From Sporosarcina globispora (GTDB taxonomy: Bacteria; Bacillota; Bacilli; Bacillales; Cytobacillaceae), in the NCBI RefSeq assembly GCF_001274725.1, contig NZ_LGUF01000007.1, positions 3,892,090 to 3,956,089 of the forward strand: DNA of 64,000 nt. The letters run 5' to 3'. The notes beneath the pieces were generated by a model. It searched no databases. It saw nothing but the letters and a program-made list of their open reading frames with translations, and was not told the origin of the DNA. Below are positions 40,664 to 50,000 of this stretch, piece after piece. The translations under genes were made by a program, and so were the position numbers. The first letter of the stretch is position 1; each line of letters starts with the position of its first letter.

Positions 40664-41613
40664 GACCTCACCTCTTTCTGCATGCTTCCAGCCAGTTCAC
40701 GAATGACGGCCTGCCTGTTGACCATTCCAATGATGTTTCCGCCCTCTTCCACAGCAAGTTCATCATGAGCGGCCAATAAGCTAAGTGTTTCTTCCAGTGA
40801 AGCGGAGGCAGGAATGACTGCAACGTACTGTTCTGTCTCTGAAATCGGCAAGATAAGATCTTGAAGGCTGAATCCCTTGATGGATAGTCCATGCTCCTCT
40901 CCAACAAACTGCCGGACAAATTCGTTCTCCGGATTAGCAAGCAGCTCCTCTGGAGTGCCAATTTGGACGATTTCCCCATCCTTCATGACGCAAATGCGGT
41001 CACCAAGCTTTATAGCTTCCTTCATATCATGCGTGACAAACACAATGGTTTTCTTTATTTTTTTCTGAAGATGGATCAGATCTTCCTGAAGCTTTTCCCT
41101 GCTTATTGGATCCAGCGCACTAAAAGGCTCGTCCATTAGGATGATGGGCGGATTGGCTGCCAGCGCTCTTGTTACGCCCACTCTTTGCTGCTGTCCCCCT
41201 GAGAGTTCATGCGGCTTGCGGCTGCGGTATATGTCAGGCTCCAATCCGACCATTTCCAATAACTCATCAATTCGTTCTTTGATTTTCCCTTGTTCCCAGT
41301 TCTTTAACTCCGGTACAATCGCGATGTTTTCCCCGATTGTCATATGAGGAAAAAGGGCAATCTGCTGAAGGACATAACCAATATCCCAGCGGAGCTCATG
41401 AATATCATAGTCACTTATCCGTTTGCCATTAATGGATATCGTTCCTGCTGTCAAAGGAATCAGTCTATTAATCATTTTCAGAACGGTGGTTTTTCCAGAA
41501 CCGCTTGGACCGATAATAACGAAGAACTCTCCTTCTTTTATATGTAAATTAATTGAATCAACAGCCTTGGTTCCATCCCCATACTGTTTTGACACATTGT
41601 CAAATTGAATCAT
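40660..41613 (-). CDS. Osmoprotectant ABC transporter ATP-binding protein (OpuCA type)
   Basis: A 317-residue ATPase with Walker A VIGPSGSGKTTVLKMI near residue 35, signature LSGGQQQRVGVTRALAANP, Walker B IILMDEPFSALDP and the switch His in FVTHDMKEA. A C-terminal region after about 240 forms one CBS-like motif (shorter than the tandem pair in OpuCA of B. subtilis), possibly an ionic-strength or c-di-AMP sensor. First gene of the two-gene operon. Confidence 0.92.
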   Translation of the reverse strand: MIQFDNVSKQYGDGTKAVDSINLHIKEGEFFVIIGPSGSGKTTVLKMINRLIPLTAGTISINGKRISDYDIHELRWDIGYVLQQIALFPHMTIGENIAIVPELKNWEQGKIKERIDELLEMVGLEPDIYRSRKPHELSGGQQQRVGVTRALAANPPIILMDEPFSALDPISREKLQEDLIHLQKKIKKTIVFVTHDMKEAIKLGDRICVMKDGEIVQIGTPEELLANPENEFVRQFVGEEHGLSIKGFSLQDLILPISETEQYVAVIPASASLEETLSLLAAHDELAVEEGGNIIGMVNRQAVIRELAGSMQKEVRS

Positions 41614-41749
41614 TGCTCCACCCCTCTAATAAGTTCATCTGGATTATTCCCTAAATATTTTATGGAAAAACAGCCGTGCGGAAGTTTTCTTCTTTACTGT
41701 TATACCATCATACAGATAGATAGGTTATTTTTCCATTATAGGGATCTTA

Positions 41750-41780
41750 AAAAAGGACAGCCTCTATTAAATAGAGGCTG
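41750..41780 (-). terminator. Terminator after the 98-residue protein gene
   Basis: CAGCCTCTATT / AATAGAGGCTG, 11-bp stem, followed on the minus strand by CCTTTTTT. Confidence 0.85.
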
Positions 41781-41787
41781 CCTGTTA

Positions 41788-42084
41788 TTATGCGAGAGAT
41801 CTGTTCAAGTTTTTAAAGAGGTCCGGAAAGTCTTTTCTGATCGTTTCACGGATATCTCCAAATGCAAGGTGGCGAACTGGATAGGTTTTTACTTTCTTTA
41901 GGGTGGAATGCTGGTTGCCTTTAAAGACATTAACAGTCTCTTCTAAAAATCTTTTCTGCTGAAATAGATGATTGTTCCGATTTGCAAAGACTTTGTTTTC
42001 CGTTTGCTCATAAATAATGTAATAGTCTTCAATGATTTCACCACGGAACATTTCCTGCGTCTCAATTACTTCGTATACTTTCAT
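41788..42084 (-). CDS. Hypothetical 98-residue protein
   Basis: A 98-residue soluble basic protein (KVYEVIETQEMFRGEIIED at the start; QQKRFLEETVNVFKGN and KKVKTYPVRHLAFGDIRE later). ATG at 42084 fits AAGGAG with 10-bp spacing; a TTG 9 bp upstream is too close to it. A strong terminator follows, so it is a monocistronic gene. Not recognised; no membrane or metal motifs visible. Confidence 0.65.
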   Translation of the reverse strand: MKVYEVIETQEMFRGEIIEDYYIIYEQTENKVFANRNNHLFQQKRFLEETVNVFKGNQHSTLKKVKTYPVRHLAFGDIRETIRKDFPDLFKNLNRSLA

Positions 42085-42274
42085 CTGTATCAATCTCCTT
42101 TTTAAATGATTTCAGAGTGACGAAAGTGATAAATTCAATCCCAATGGCAAAACCAGCAAGCTTTATACTTTGGATACTATGATTAAATTCTTTTGAACAT
42201 GCCTCCACATGCAAATTTTCAGTCTATTGGCTTACCGTTTGACTCTTTTTGATATCGATCCGGGCAGCACCTGT

Positions 42275-43429
42275 TTACTGGGCGGCTTTTATTACTGCAT
42301 CCTTTACAGTTGGGACAACTCGGCTGTCGAGAGGTCCTGGGATTACATAACCCGGTGATAAGTCTGTAGCGTCGATTAATCCGGCGATGGCTTCGACAGC
42401 TGCCATCTTCATTTCTTCATTGATTTCAGTAGCCCTTACGTCCAAAGCTCCTCTGAAAATTCCCGGGAATGCGAGGACATTGTTCACCTGGTTTGGCAAA
42501 TCAGAGCGACCTGTTCCAACGACTTTGGCGCCTGCCTCTATCGCCTCTTCCGGCATGATTTCAGGCACCGGATTTGCCATGGCAAAAATAATGGAATCCT
42601 GACTCATTGTCTTGACCATTTCCTTTGTTAATGCTCCAGCAGATGAAACCCCAATGAATACATCAGCGCCAATCAAAACATCTTCTAGCGGACCTTGGCG
42701 TTTCGCTGGATTGGTAATTTTGGCCACAGACTCTTTGACAGGGTTCATTCGTTCCTGCCTTCCTTCATATATCGCTCCCTTTGTATCACACATGATGATA
42801 TTATTTACACCCATATGAAGGAGCAGATTAATAATAGCGATTCCTGCGGCACCTGCCCCATTTATTACGACTTTTATTTCATTTATTTGCTTATCAACGA
42901 GCTTTAGCGCGTTTATTAAACCGGCAGCCGTTACGATTGCTGTTCCATGCTGGTCATCATGAAAAACAGGGATGTTCATTTCCTTCTTCAGACGTTCTTC
43001 AATGTAAAAGCAATTGGGTGCGGCGATATCCTCCAGGTTAATGCCGCCAAAAGAAGGCTGCAGCAGCTTAACAGTTTTGATGATTTCTTCGGGATCCTTC
43101 GTATCAAGGCAAATCGGAACCGCATCAATCCCTGCAAAAGCTTTAAACAGGGCAGCCTTCCCCTCCATGACGGGCATTGAGGCTTCAGGGCCAATATCGC
43201 CAAGACCCAGCACCGATGTTCCGTCAGAGACAACAGCGATTAAATTGCCTTTTATCGTATAATCATAGACTTTCTCAGGCTGGTCATGAATTTTCCGGCA
43301 CGGCTCAGCCACTCCGGGGGAATAGGCTATGCTTAAATCCTTCATGCTATTCAGCGGCATTTTCACTTCAACTGTTAACTTCCCTTGAAACTTCTCATGA
43401 AGCAATAAAGATTCTTTCTGCAAATCCAT
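42275..43429 (-). CDS. NAD(P)-dependent malic enzyme
   Basis: A 384-residue short-form malic enzyme converting malate to pyruvate, CO2 and NAD(P)H. Visible are SIAYSPGVAEPCRKI, KGNLIAVVSDGTSVLGLGD, the metal site VFHDDQHGTAIV, the Rossmann segment VVINGAGAAGIAIINLL and the C-terminal GRSDLPNQVNNVLAFPGIF. This corresponds to the MalS/YtsJ/MleA group. ATG at 43429 is preferred since GGGGAG lies at good spacing. A LysR regulator is divergently transcribed 143 bp away and may control it. Confidence 0.93.
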   Translation of the reverse strand: MDLQKESLLLHEKFQGKLTVEVKMPLNSMKDLSIAYSPGVAEPCRKIHDQPEKVYDYTIKGNLIAVVSDGTSVLGLGDIGPEASMPVMEGKAALFKAFAGIDAVPICLDTKDPEEIIKTVKLLQPSFGGINLEDIAAPNCFYIEERLKKEMNIPVFHDDQHGTAIVTAAGLINALKLVDKQINEIKVVINGAGAAGIAIINLLLHMGVNNIIMCDTKGAIYEGRQERMNPVKESVAKITNPAKRQGPLEDVLIGADVFIGVSSAGALTKEMVKTMSQDSIIFAMANPVPEIMPEEAIEAGAKVVGTGRSDLPNQVNNVLAFPGIFRGALDVRATEINEEMKMAAVEAIAGLIDATDLSPGYVIPGPLDSRVVPTVKDAVIKAAQ

Positions 43430-43572
43430 CTTAACCATCTCCCCTTATTGAATATTGTTAATTTTCAGTATTATATTGCTGTAGATTATTATATAATGAG
43501 TGGTATCCATAAATGAAATACATATAATCTATAATCATTATGCCTTTTGGTTATAGGACAGGAGTGAGATCG

Positions 43573-44466
43573 TTGGATATAAGGCATTTAGAGTATTTCG
43601 CTGAAGTAGCCCAGCACTTAAGCTTCACAAAAGCGTCCCAAACTCTGCATGTCACCCAGCCTTCCATCAGCAAAGCCATTAAAAATCTAGAAGGCGAATT
43701 GGGAGTGCCTCTATTTTACCGGTCATCAAAGCAGCTTGAATTAACGGATGCCGGTAAAGCGGTGTTAATCAATGCAAAGAAAGTGCTAGACGCATTCCAT
43801 AACCTGACATCGGAGTTAACAGATCTAACGGAGCTGAAGAGCGGTGAAATTAAAATTGGTATCCCACCCATTGTGGGAGCAGCTTTTTTTTCGAAGCTCA
43901 TCAGCCAATATAAAGAGAAATTTCCATTGATTGAAATTAAATTGACAGAAGTCGGCACGAAAAAAATAAAAAAGGGAGTAGACGATGGCACATTGGATAT
44001 TGGCTTGATTTGCACCGTGCCCGCACATGGCAGCAGCTTTGAAATTATTAATGTTTTAAAGGACCCCTTAATGCTCATTGTCCACCGAGAACACCCGCTT
44101 GCCTCAAACACTGAAGTGAACTTTTCCCAATTGACTAATGAGCACTTTATTCTCTACCGGAAAGATTTCACCCTTTACGACTTGATTATTGAGGAATGCT
44201 CGAAAAGCGGCTTTCAGCCCAATATCGTCTGTGAAAGCTCGCAAAAGGACTTCCTGCTGGGAATGGTTGAAGGGAAACTGGGAATCACACTGCTGCCAAG
44301 TAAAATCTGTCAAAATATAAACTGTAGAGACCTAGTGGTTTTGCCAATCTCTGAATCTGCTGTAAACCTGGAGCTAGGGATGATCTGGAAAAAGGATAAG
44401 TACTTATCGTTTGCGGTTCGGGAGTTTATCGCCTGTGCGGAGACTTATTTGGAGGAGGGGCTATGA
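43573..44466 (+). CDS. LysR-family transcriptional regulator
   Basis: A 297-residue LysR-type regulator: HTH in residues 1-60 (HLEYFAEVAQHLSFTKASQ; VTQPSISKAIKNLEGELG) and a two-lobed effector domain from about 90 (GEIKIGIPPIVGAAFFSKLI). The TTG at 43573 behind ACAGGAGTGAG is the right start; the frame upstream is not LysR-like. Divergent from malic enzyme; resembles CynR/CidR-type regulators of overflow metabolism, so malate or another organic acid could be the effector. Confidence 0.92.
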   Translation: MDIRHLEYFAEVAQHLSFTKASQTLHVTQPSISKAIKNLEGELGVPLFYRSSKQLELTDAGKAVLINAKKVLDAFHNLTSELTDLTELKSGEIKIGIPPIVGAAFFSKLISQYKEKFPLIEIKLTEVGTKKIKKGVDDGTLDIGLICTVPAHGSSFEIINVLKDPLMLIVHREHPLASNTEVNFSQLTNEHFILYRKDFTLYDLIIEECSKSGFQPNIVCESSQKDFLLGMVEGKLGITLLPSKICQNINCRDLVVLPISESAVNLELGMIWKKDKYLSFAVREFIACAETYLEEGL

Positions 44467-44503
44467 AAAGGCCGTCGCATATTTATAAATCCGACGGCTT
44501 TTT
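44467..44503 (+). terminator. Terminator after the LysR gene
   Basis: GCCGTCG (44471-44477) pairs with CGACGGC (44492-44498), flanked by AAAA and TTTTTG; can act in both directions. Confidence 0.85.
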
Positions 44504-44639
44504 GTCTTTCAACCTTTATTGTTTACAAGCCTTTACAATCACCAAATAGGGTCGTCGGGTCGATGTCCCTTCCAGTGGTAAGAAACAGCCCGTCCAGCAG
44601 TCAGTATCACTTTCCATCTGGACAGCCCTTGCTAAAAAT

Positions 44640-46289
44640 TTAATATGGATCCGTTTCGCGGCTTTTCTCCACAGCTTCTTTTGTTGCCTGGTTCTCAGCA
44701 ATTGAACCCTGGCCAAATTTAGATCTTCCAGCGTCACGGCCAGGAATTTGCTCTTCCCCGCTCATTGCCTGCAATTTCTTCATGACTTTCGCGATTCCTT
44801 CCTTCACTCGGTGGCCATAATCTTCATCAGCCTGTGTGAAATGCTCAATCATGGCATCCTGAATACGCTTGTCACATATCGCCAGAGCTTCAGATAAGTT
44901 TTTGATTAATTCATCGCGCTCCCATTCTTCAAAGCTCCGGTATGTATGGCCTGCTTGACCATAATTGTTTGGACGATCAATAGGTGCACTCATGGCTGCT
45001 GCATTATAGGCAGGCCGATGTGGTGTACGCCCTTTTTCAGGTGCTTCCTTAAAACCGCCTTTCATCGATGGCTCATAATTAATATGCGGGTTCTCTCCCG
45101 ATTCTTTCGGGTCACGGATATCCATTTGGCCGCGCTGCTGATTCGTGCGCACAGGCGCTTTCGGCGCGTTCACCGGCAATTTCAGATAGTTCGCTCCTAC
45201 CCGATAGCGCTGCGTATCGGAATATGAGAAAGTCCTGCCCTGCAGCATTTTATCATCGGAAAAATCCATACCGTCAACGAGTACCCCTGTACCGAAGGCA
45301 GCCTGCTCAATCTCTGCATGGTAATCTTCTGGATTGCGATCAAGAACCATACGTCCAACTGGCAGCCAAGGGAACTTATCTTCCGGCCAAAGCTTCGTGT
45401 CATCAAGGGGATCAAAATCCAGTTCAGAATGGTAATCATCTTCCATGATCTGAACAAAGAGCTCCCATTCCGGATAATCTCCCCGTTTGATTGCCTCAAA
45501 TAAGTCCTGAGTGGCATGACCGACATTTTTCGCCTGAACTTCATTGGCCTCTTCCTGGGTCAGGTTGCGGATTCCCTGCTTCGGCTCCCAGTGATATTTC
45601 ACCAGTACGGCTTCTCCATTTTCATTCATCCATTTATACGTATTGACACCGGAACCCTGCATGTGGCGGTATGTAGCAGGTATTCCCCATGGCGAAAACA
45701 GGAATGTTATCATGTGTGTGGCCTCAGGTGTCCGTGATACAAAATCAAACATCCGCTCGGGATTTGGTACGTTTGAAACTGGGTCAGGCTTGAAGGCGTG
45801 AATCATATCAGGGAATTTCATCGCATCCCGAATGAAGAAAATTTTAAGGTTATTACCGACCAAGTCCCAGTTTCCGTCCTCTGTGTACATTTTGACTGCA
45901 AAGCCACGCGGATCCCTTGCTGTTTCAGGTGAATCTTTTGCACCTGCTACGGTGGAGAAGCGAATCATTAATGGCGTCTTTCTTCCTGCACCGGAAAAAA
46001 CCTTTGCACGGGTATACTTTTCGACCGGTTCATCCCCAACTTTTCCGTATGTCTCAAAGTAACCGAATGCCCCGGCTCCTCTTGCGTGCACCACACGCTC
46101 CGGAACTTCTTCCCTGTCAAAATGGGAGATCTTCTCAATGAAATGGTAATTCTCCAAAGTCGCTGGTCCCCGGTTGCCTATCGTGCGGATGTTTTGGTTA
46201 TCTGTAACAGGATGCCCCTGCCGAGTCGTCAGCGTCTCACGATTCACTTCTTGCTCATTTGCTGAATTCAATTCTTTGTTCTCTGCCAC
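44640..46289 (-). CDS. Monofunctional haem catalase
   Basis: A 549-residue catalase. Distal His in [16 protein letters not shown] near residue 70, the NADPH/haem pocket [20 protein letters not shown] region near 145, and the proximal Tyr in [19 protein letters not shown] near 350. A C-terminal extension of about 60 residues beyond the small-subunit core ends in a basic, Lys/Glu-rich tail. Length close to KatX (spore catalase) and other clade members; subtype not certain. The GTG at 46289 gives 7-bp spacing from AAGGAGG. No clear PerR box is seen upstream. Monocistronic. Confidence 0.93.
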   Translation of the reverse strand: MAENKELNSANEQEVNRETLTTRQGHPVTDNQNIRTIGNRGPATLENYHFIEKISHFDREEVPERVVHARGAGAFGYFETYGKVGDEPVEKYTRAKVFSGAGRKTPLMIRFSTVAGAKDSPETARDPRGFAVKMYTEDGNWDLVGNNLKIFFIRDAMKFPDMIHAFKPDPVSNVPNPERMFDFVSRTPEATHMITFLFSPWGIPATYRHMQGSGVNTYKWMNENGEAVLVKYHWEPKQGIRNLTQEEANEVQAKNVGHATQDLFEAIKRGDYPEWELFVQIMEDDYHSELDFDPLDDTKLWPEDKFPWLPVGRMVLDRNPEDYHAEIEQAAFGTGVLVDGMDFSDDKMLQGRTFSYSDTQRYRVGANYLKLPVNAPKAPVRTNQQRGQMDIRDPKESGENPHINYEPSMKGGFKEAPEKGRTPHRPAYNAAAMSAPIDRPNNYGQAGHTYRSFEEWERDELIKNLSEALAICDKRIQDAMIEHFTQADEDYGHRVKEGIAKVMKKLQAMSGEEQIPGRDAGRSKFGQGSIAENQATKEAVEKSRETDPY

Positions 46290-46529
46290 AAACAAACCTC
46301 CTTAAAATTCACGACCATATTTTACCTCTTACTTGGAAATATATACGCTTATTTACTTTTCATTGTTATAAATTGAAAACCCTCCCAAAATACTAATACT
46401 GCCTGTGTTTTCATACCCCGTGATAAGGATATGAAAACTATTTTTTCGAAAAAGCATATCATGTATTTCGTTTGAATAATGCTCGTACCTTTGTAAAAAA
46501 ATACTCATGTTCAAAAGGGAGGTGTAGAC

Positions 46530-46655
46530 ATGCCGAATCTAAATGATAATAAGTTCAAAAAAATTCAATCCGAGAGCCAAAAGCAGGGTAAATCATACGA
46601 GGAGTATGCTGCGGAACTGGAAATGAATAAATTAAAGGCGCAAAAAAGAAAATAA
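46530..46655 (+). CDS. Small 41-residue basic hydrophilic protein
   Basis: ATG at 46530 sits 5 bp after AAAAGGGAGGTG, and a terminator (46671-46697) follows 16 bp past the stop, so it is a convincing minigene. The peptide is highly charged and helical (NDNKFKKIQSESQKQGKSY, then EEYAAELEMNKLKAQKRK) and resembles small hydrophilic Bacillus proteins often made late in growth. Divergent from catalase. Family not recognised. Confidence 0.65.
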   Translation: MPNLNDNKFKKIQSESQKQGKSYEEYAAELEMNKLKAQKRK

Positions 46656-46670
46656 AAGCTAATGACTGAT

Positions 46671-46697
46671 TGGCAGGGAATTTCGATCCTGCCTTTT
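46671..46697 (+). terminator. Terminator of the 41-residue protein gene
   Basis: GGCAGG (46672-46677) / CCTGCC (46688-46693) followed by TTTTCAG. Confidence 0.75.
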
Positions 46698-46992
46698 CAG
46701 TTTATTTCAGCGAAGAGGGACAATTATTTAGCTATATATCTTATAAATTATGCAGTTAGTGTCTGCAGAAATCTCTGGTAATGCTACGGCCAAACTGGCC
46801 CCGCCGGAGAGATCGGAATAATGGCTTCTGTTAACCCGATTAAAAGGGGATGTGATAAAGTATGAATCCAGTAATTGGTTAAAAGGTAATTTCCATCATT
46901 TAATTCGGAGGAATATTAGGATTTCAAAAGAAAATAGCATTTTAATTTATACATGACTTCATTTTTTTACACTTCTCTTTATCCTGAGCACA
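46698..46992. other. Non-coding stretch with a GC-rich foldable segment
   Basis: About 300 bases without an ORF of note. At 46771-46813 ATCTCT...AGAGAT encloses GG...CC and a GGCC-AAACT-GGCC hairpin, followed by AAAAGGGGATG and a very short ORF (MNPVIG). It does not match a riboswitch consensus that I know. Confidence 0.35.
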
Positions 46993-47020
46993 CAAAAAAA
47001 GGGGAGTTTCCTCCCCTTTT
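46993..47020 (-). terminator. Terminator of the subtilase gene
   Basis: AAAAGGGGAG / CTCCCCTTTT, 10-bp perfect stem with a four-base loop, followed on the minus strand by T residues, 36 bp past the stop. Confidence 0.85.
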
Positions 47021-47055
47021 AATCTACAGACCGTAGTGAGACATCTATTTACTTT

Positions 47056-50000
47056 TTAATTTAATCCTAATTCACTTAGTATACTATCTAATGTAGCACC
47101 TTTATAGGATTTTCTGGCTTTTGGTGCATCTGATACAGTAGGGTTACTTAATCCATAGTTTTTGATAATGTATTTCATATCTTTACTATCAACGGTCTTA
47201 TCAAAGTTTAAGTCTGAATCTACATTATTGGTACTCCAATTTTTTTGCATCTCGATGGCATCCAGAACATCAATTACGTTATCTTTATTCACATCACCGG
47301 CCAGAGCCACGGGAAATCCATCTCCGAAGTATCTTCCAACCAATTCACCGCGAATAACATTAGATAAATAATCCATCGTTTTATACATCGTAAAATGTCC
47401 TGGAACATCTATCTTAATGGTATATGGATTTTGATCTACTTTAATACCATCCAACGTAAATACTCCGCTTTTTGTTAATTGTTGCGGTTCCATTACTGTA
47501 TTTTCATCATAAGAAGTTAAAGTTATTTTCGTTCCAATTGTCGTGTGGTCAATGGCATTCGCTTGACCTGTTATTGGATCTATTTCTCCTTCCATGTTTA
47601 CTGAACCACCTAACTTAGATACTTTTGCCTTGACATCAAAAAGTTCCCAAAATGCGTAAATATTATCCGTTTCTACATTTGATTGGTCAATCGTTGATGC
47701 TCTCTCTACCCAGAATTCTGAAAAATTAGTATAACTCTTGTCAAGTGATCTCATGTCGAAATTGAATAATTTTAAATCCTCAGGTAATTCTTTATTACCT
47801 GAATACGTAAACGTAAAGGTATACTCTGTTAGCTCTGGCCAGTTTGTAGGTGTAGTTGTTACGGTCACTTGTGCATTACCATATTGTTTAACAGCATCAT
47901 TGACAGTAACGTTTTCGATTGTTTTTTGGGTATTAGTTAATTGCAGCGAAATTTTCGCAGTTTTCAAATTTTTAATATTATTGGAACGGACAGAATAGTT
48001 GACCGTATCTCCTGTCGTAATTGCTTCTTTATTTGCTTTCAAATAATAATAAGGTGTTGTATTTTTCGTAAAGGCGATCCTTTTTTCAGAAGTGGTATTT
48101 CTTGCAGCATCAAACGCAACAAAACTAACTGGCAGTACTTTGTATTCACTTCTAACTAAAATTTGATCAACGTAGTCACCATTATTATCTGTTTGAATTA
48201 TATTGGTAGGGTAACCATTATAAAAAGGTATTACAGAGTTTTTTGATACAGGGATACCGTAGCTTTCCGCTTCCTCTTTTTCAGGATCCTCTGCATGTAC
48301 TTTAAAGTCATACAAAAATTGTCCCTTTGAATCTAGTTGACTATCACTATATTCAATTACCTTTTGCTCTAATGAATCAAAGCTTGTGGTTATATTTGGT
48401 TTTCCTAAATCCATCATAATATCTTGTGATGCTGTGAAGGTATCTCCATCTTCATTAGTTCCTACAAGTTTTACAATATAATGACCATGTTTGAATACTT
48501 TCCCAACATTGCTGATTGGATTATTCTTATCACCTGTAAATGGGTAGTAAAGATTAGAGATTAATCTTGGAATCCTATATAGTTGATTTTCATTCATTAC
48601 GATTGGATTAAATGATCCAACTACCCCTAAATCTTTACCTGTAATTGGATCCTGAATGACAACATCTAACGTTTTCATATGTGATTTGATTGCTAATTCT
48701 GCATCTATAAATGGATAAAAAGTCAATGCATTTGTTTTGATCGTTGAATAAATTGGGTTAGATATTTTAAATGTATCGATCCCTTCATTGACTACACGTC
48801 CGCCAAAAGGAATTTGATATTGCTCAGATGGATTATCATTGTTTGTAAAAACAATATATCCTTCATAGGTTCCTCTTTCGGCTGTTTTAGGAATGTTTAA
48901 ATTAAATTTGATGTCTCTAACACTATTTCCGTCAACTTTTACTGTTGTTGGACCTTCTAATGTCACGTTGTTTTGAGCCGCATCTTTTGATCCTCTTAAT
49001 CCTGTTTGGAATTTTACATCTACGCTGAATGTTTTATTTTGTTTTGTAAGACTTTTTACGGTAATGTGTCGGGAATCCAAAATATCTTCACCAGTATAAC
49101 CAAATGTTCCAAAGCTGATTCCACCCGTTAAATTATCCATGGACTTCTGTCTTCCACTAAGGCTCATAGGTGTTTTATCGTTAACTACAAACTCAACACT
49201 TGAGTGAATCGCTTCATACGCATCCACTCGGCCGCTTCCTACTTCGAAAACACTATAGTCTTTTGATAGCGGGTCAGCAGTATTCATTAGTATTGACTTG
49301 ATGTCGGCTGGTTGAAGATCCTCATTTTCTTGAAGTAATAATGCGGATACACCTGCAATATAAGGTGCTGCCATCGATGTTCCTGATAAACGTTCATATG
49401 CATATTGATAATCTTCCGGTTTCGACCCATCTGCCGGTTTATTATTCATATAAAATGGAACTGTAGATAATATGGAAACGCCTGGTGCCGTTATTTCAGG
49501 TTTTATTTCATAATTTACGCGGGAAGGACCTCTTGAACTAAAACCAGCAAGCTCATCTTCGGCCGTTTTTAACTTTGTATAGTCACCAAAAGTGAAATCA
49601 GTTTTACCTGCTTTAATGGCTTCTAAAATTACTTTTCCATCTGCATTGGAAACTGAAAATGCTGGAATAGCATCTACCGATTCGCCTAAAAATGCCTGAA
49701 TCTCGCCCTCTGCGCTGTTTGCTTCATCATTATACATAATAACGCCAACCGCACCACGAGCTTTGGCGTTTTTGATTTTATCCATTAATCCAATCGAACC
49801 ACGCTTAATGAAAGCAATTTTTCCAGTTACATCCTTACCATTAAAATCAGCTGGGTTACCTAACCCGACGTCAACAAGGTTATAGGTGTTTCCTTTTAAC
49901 TGTGTTAAATCATCACTATAGTTTCTTGCCAACTGTCTTAACGAATAACTCTTTCCATCTTGAGCACCTGCATATTGATAAATATCAAATGCAACAGATG

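Noticed and set aside
46300-46529. PerR box before catalase
   Set aside because: TTGTTATAAATTG is too far from the PerR consensus; I cannot support it by eye.
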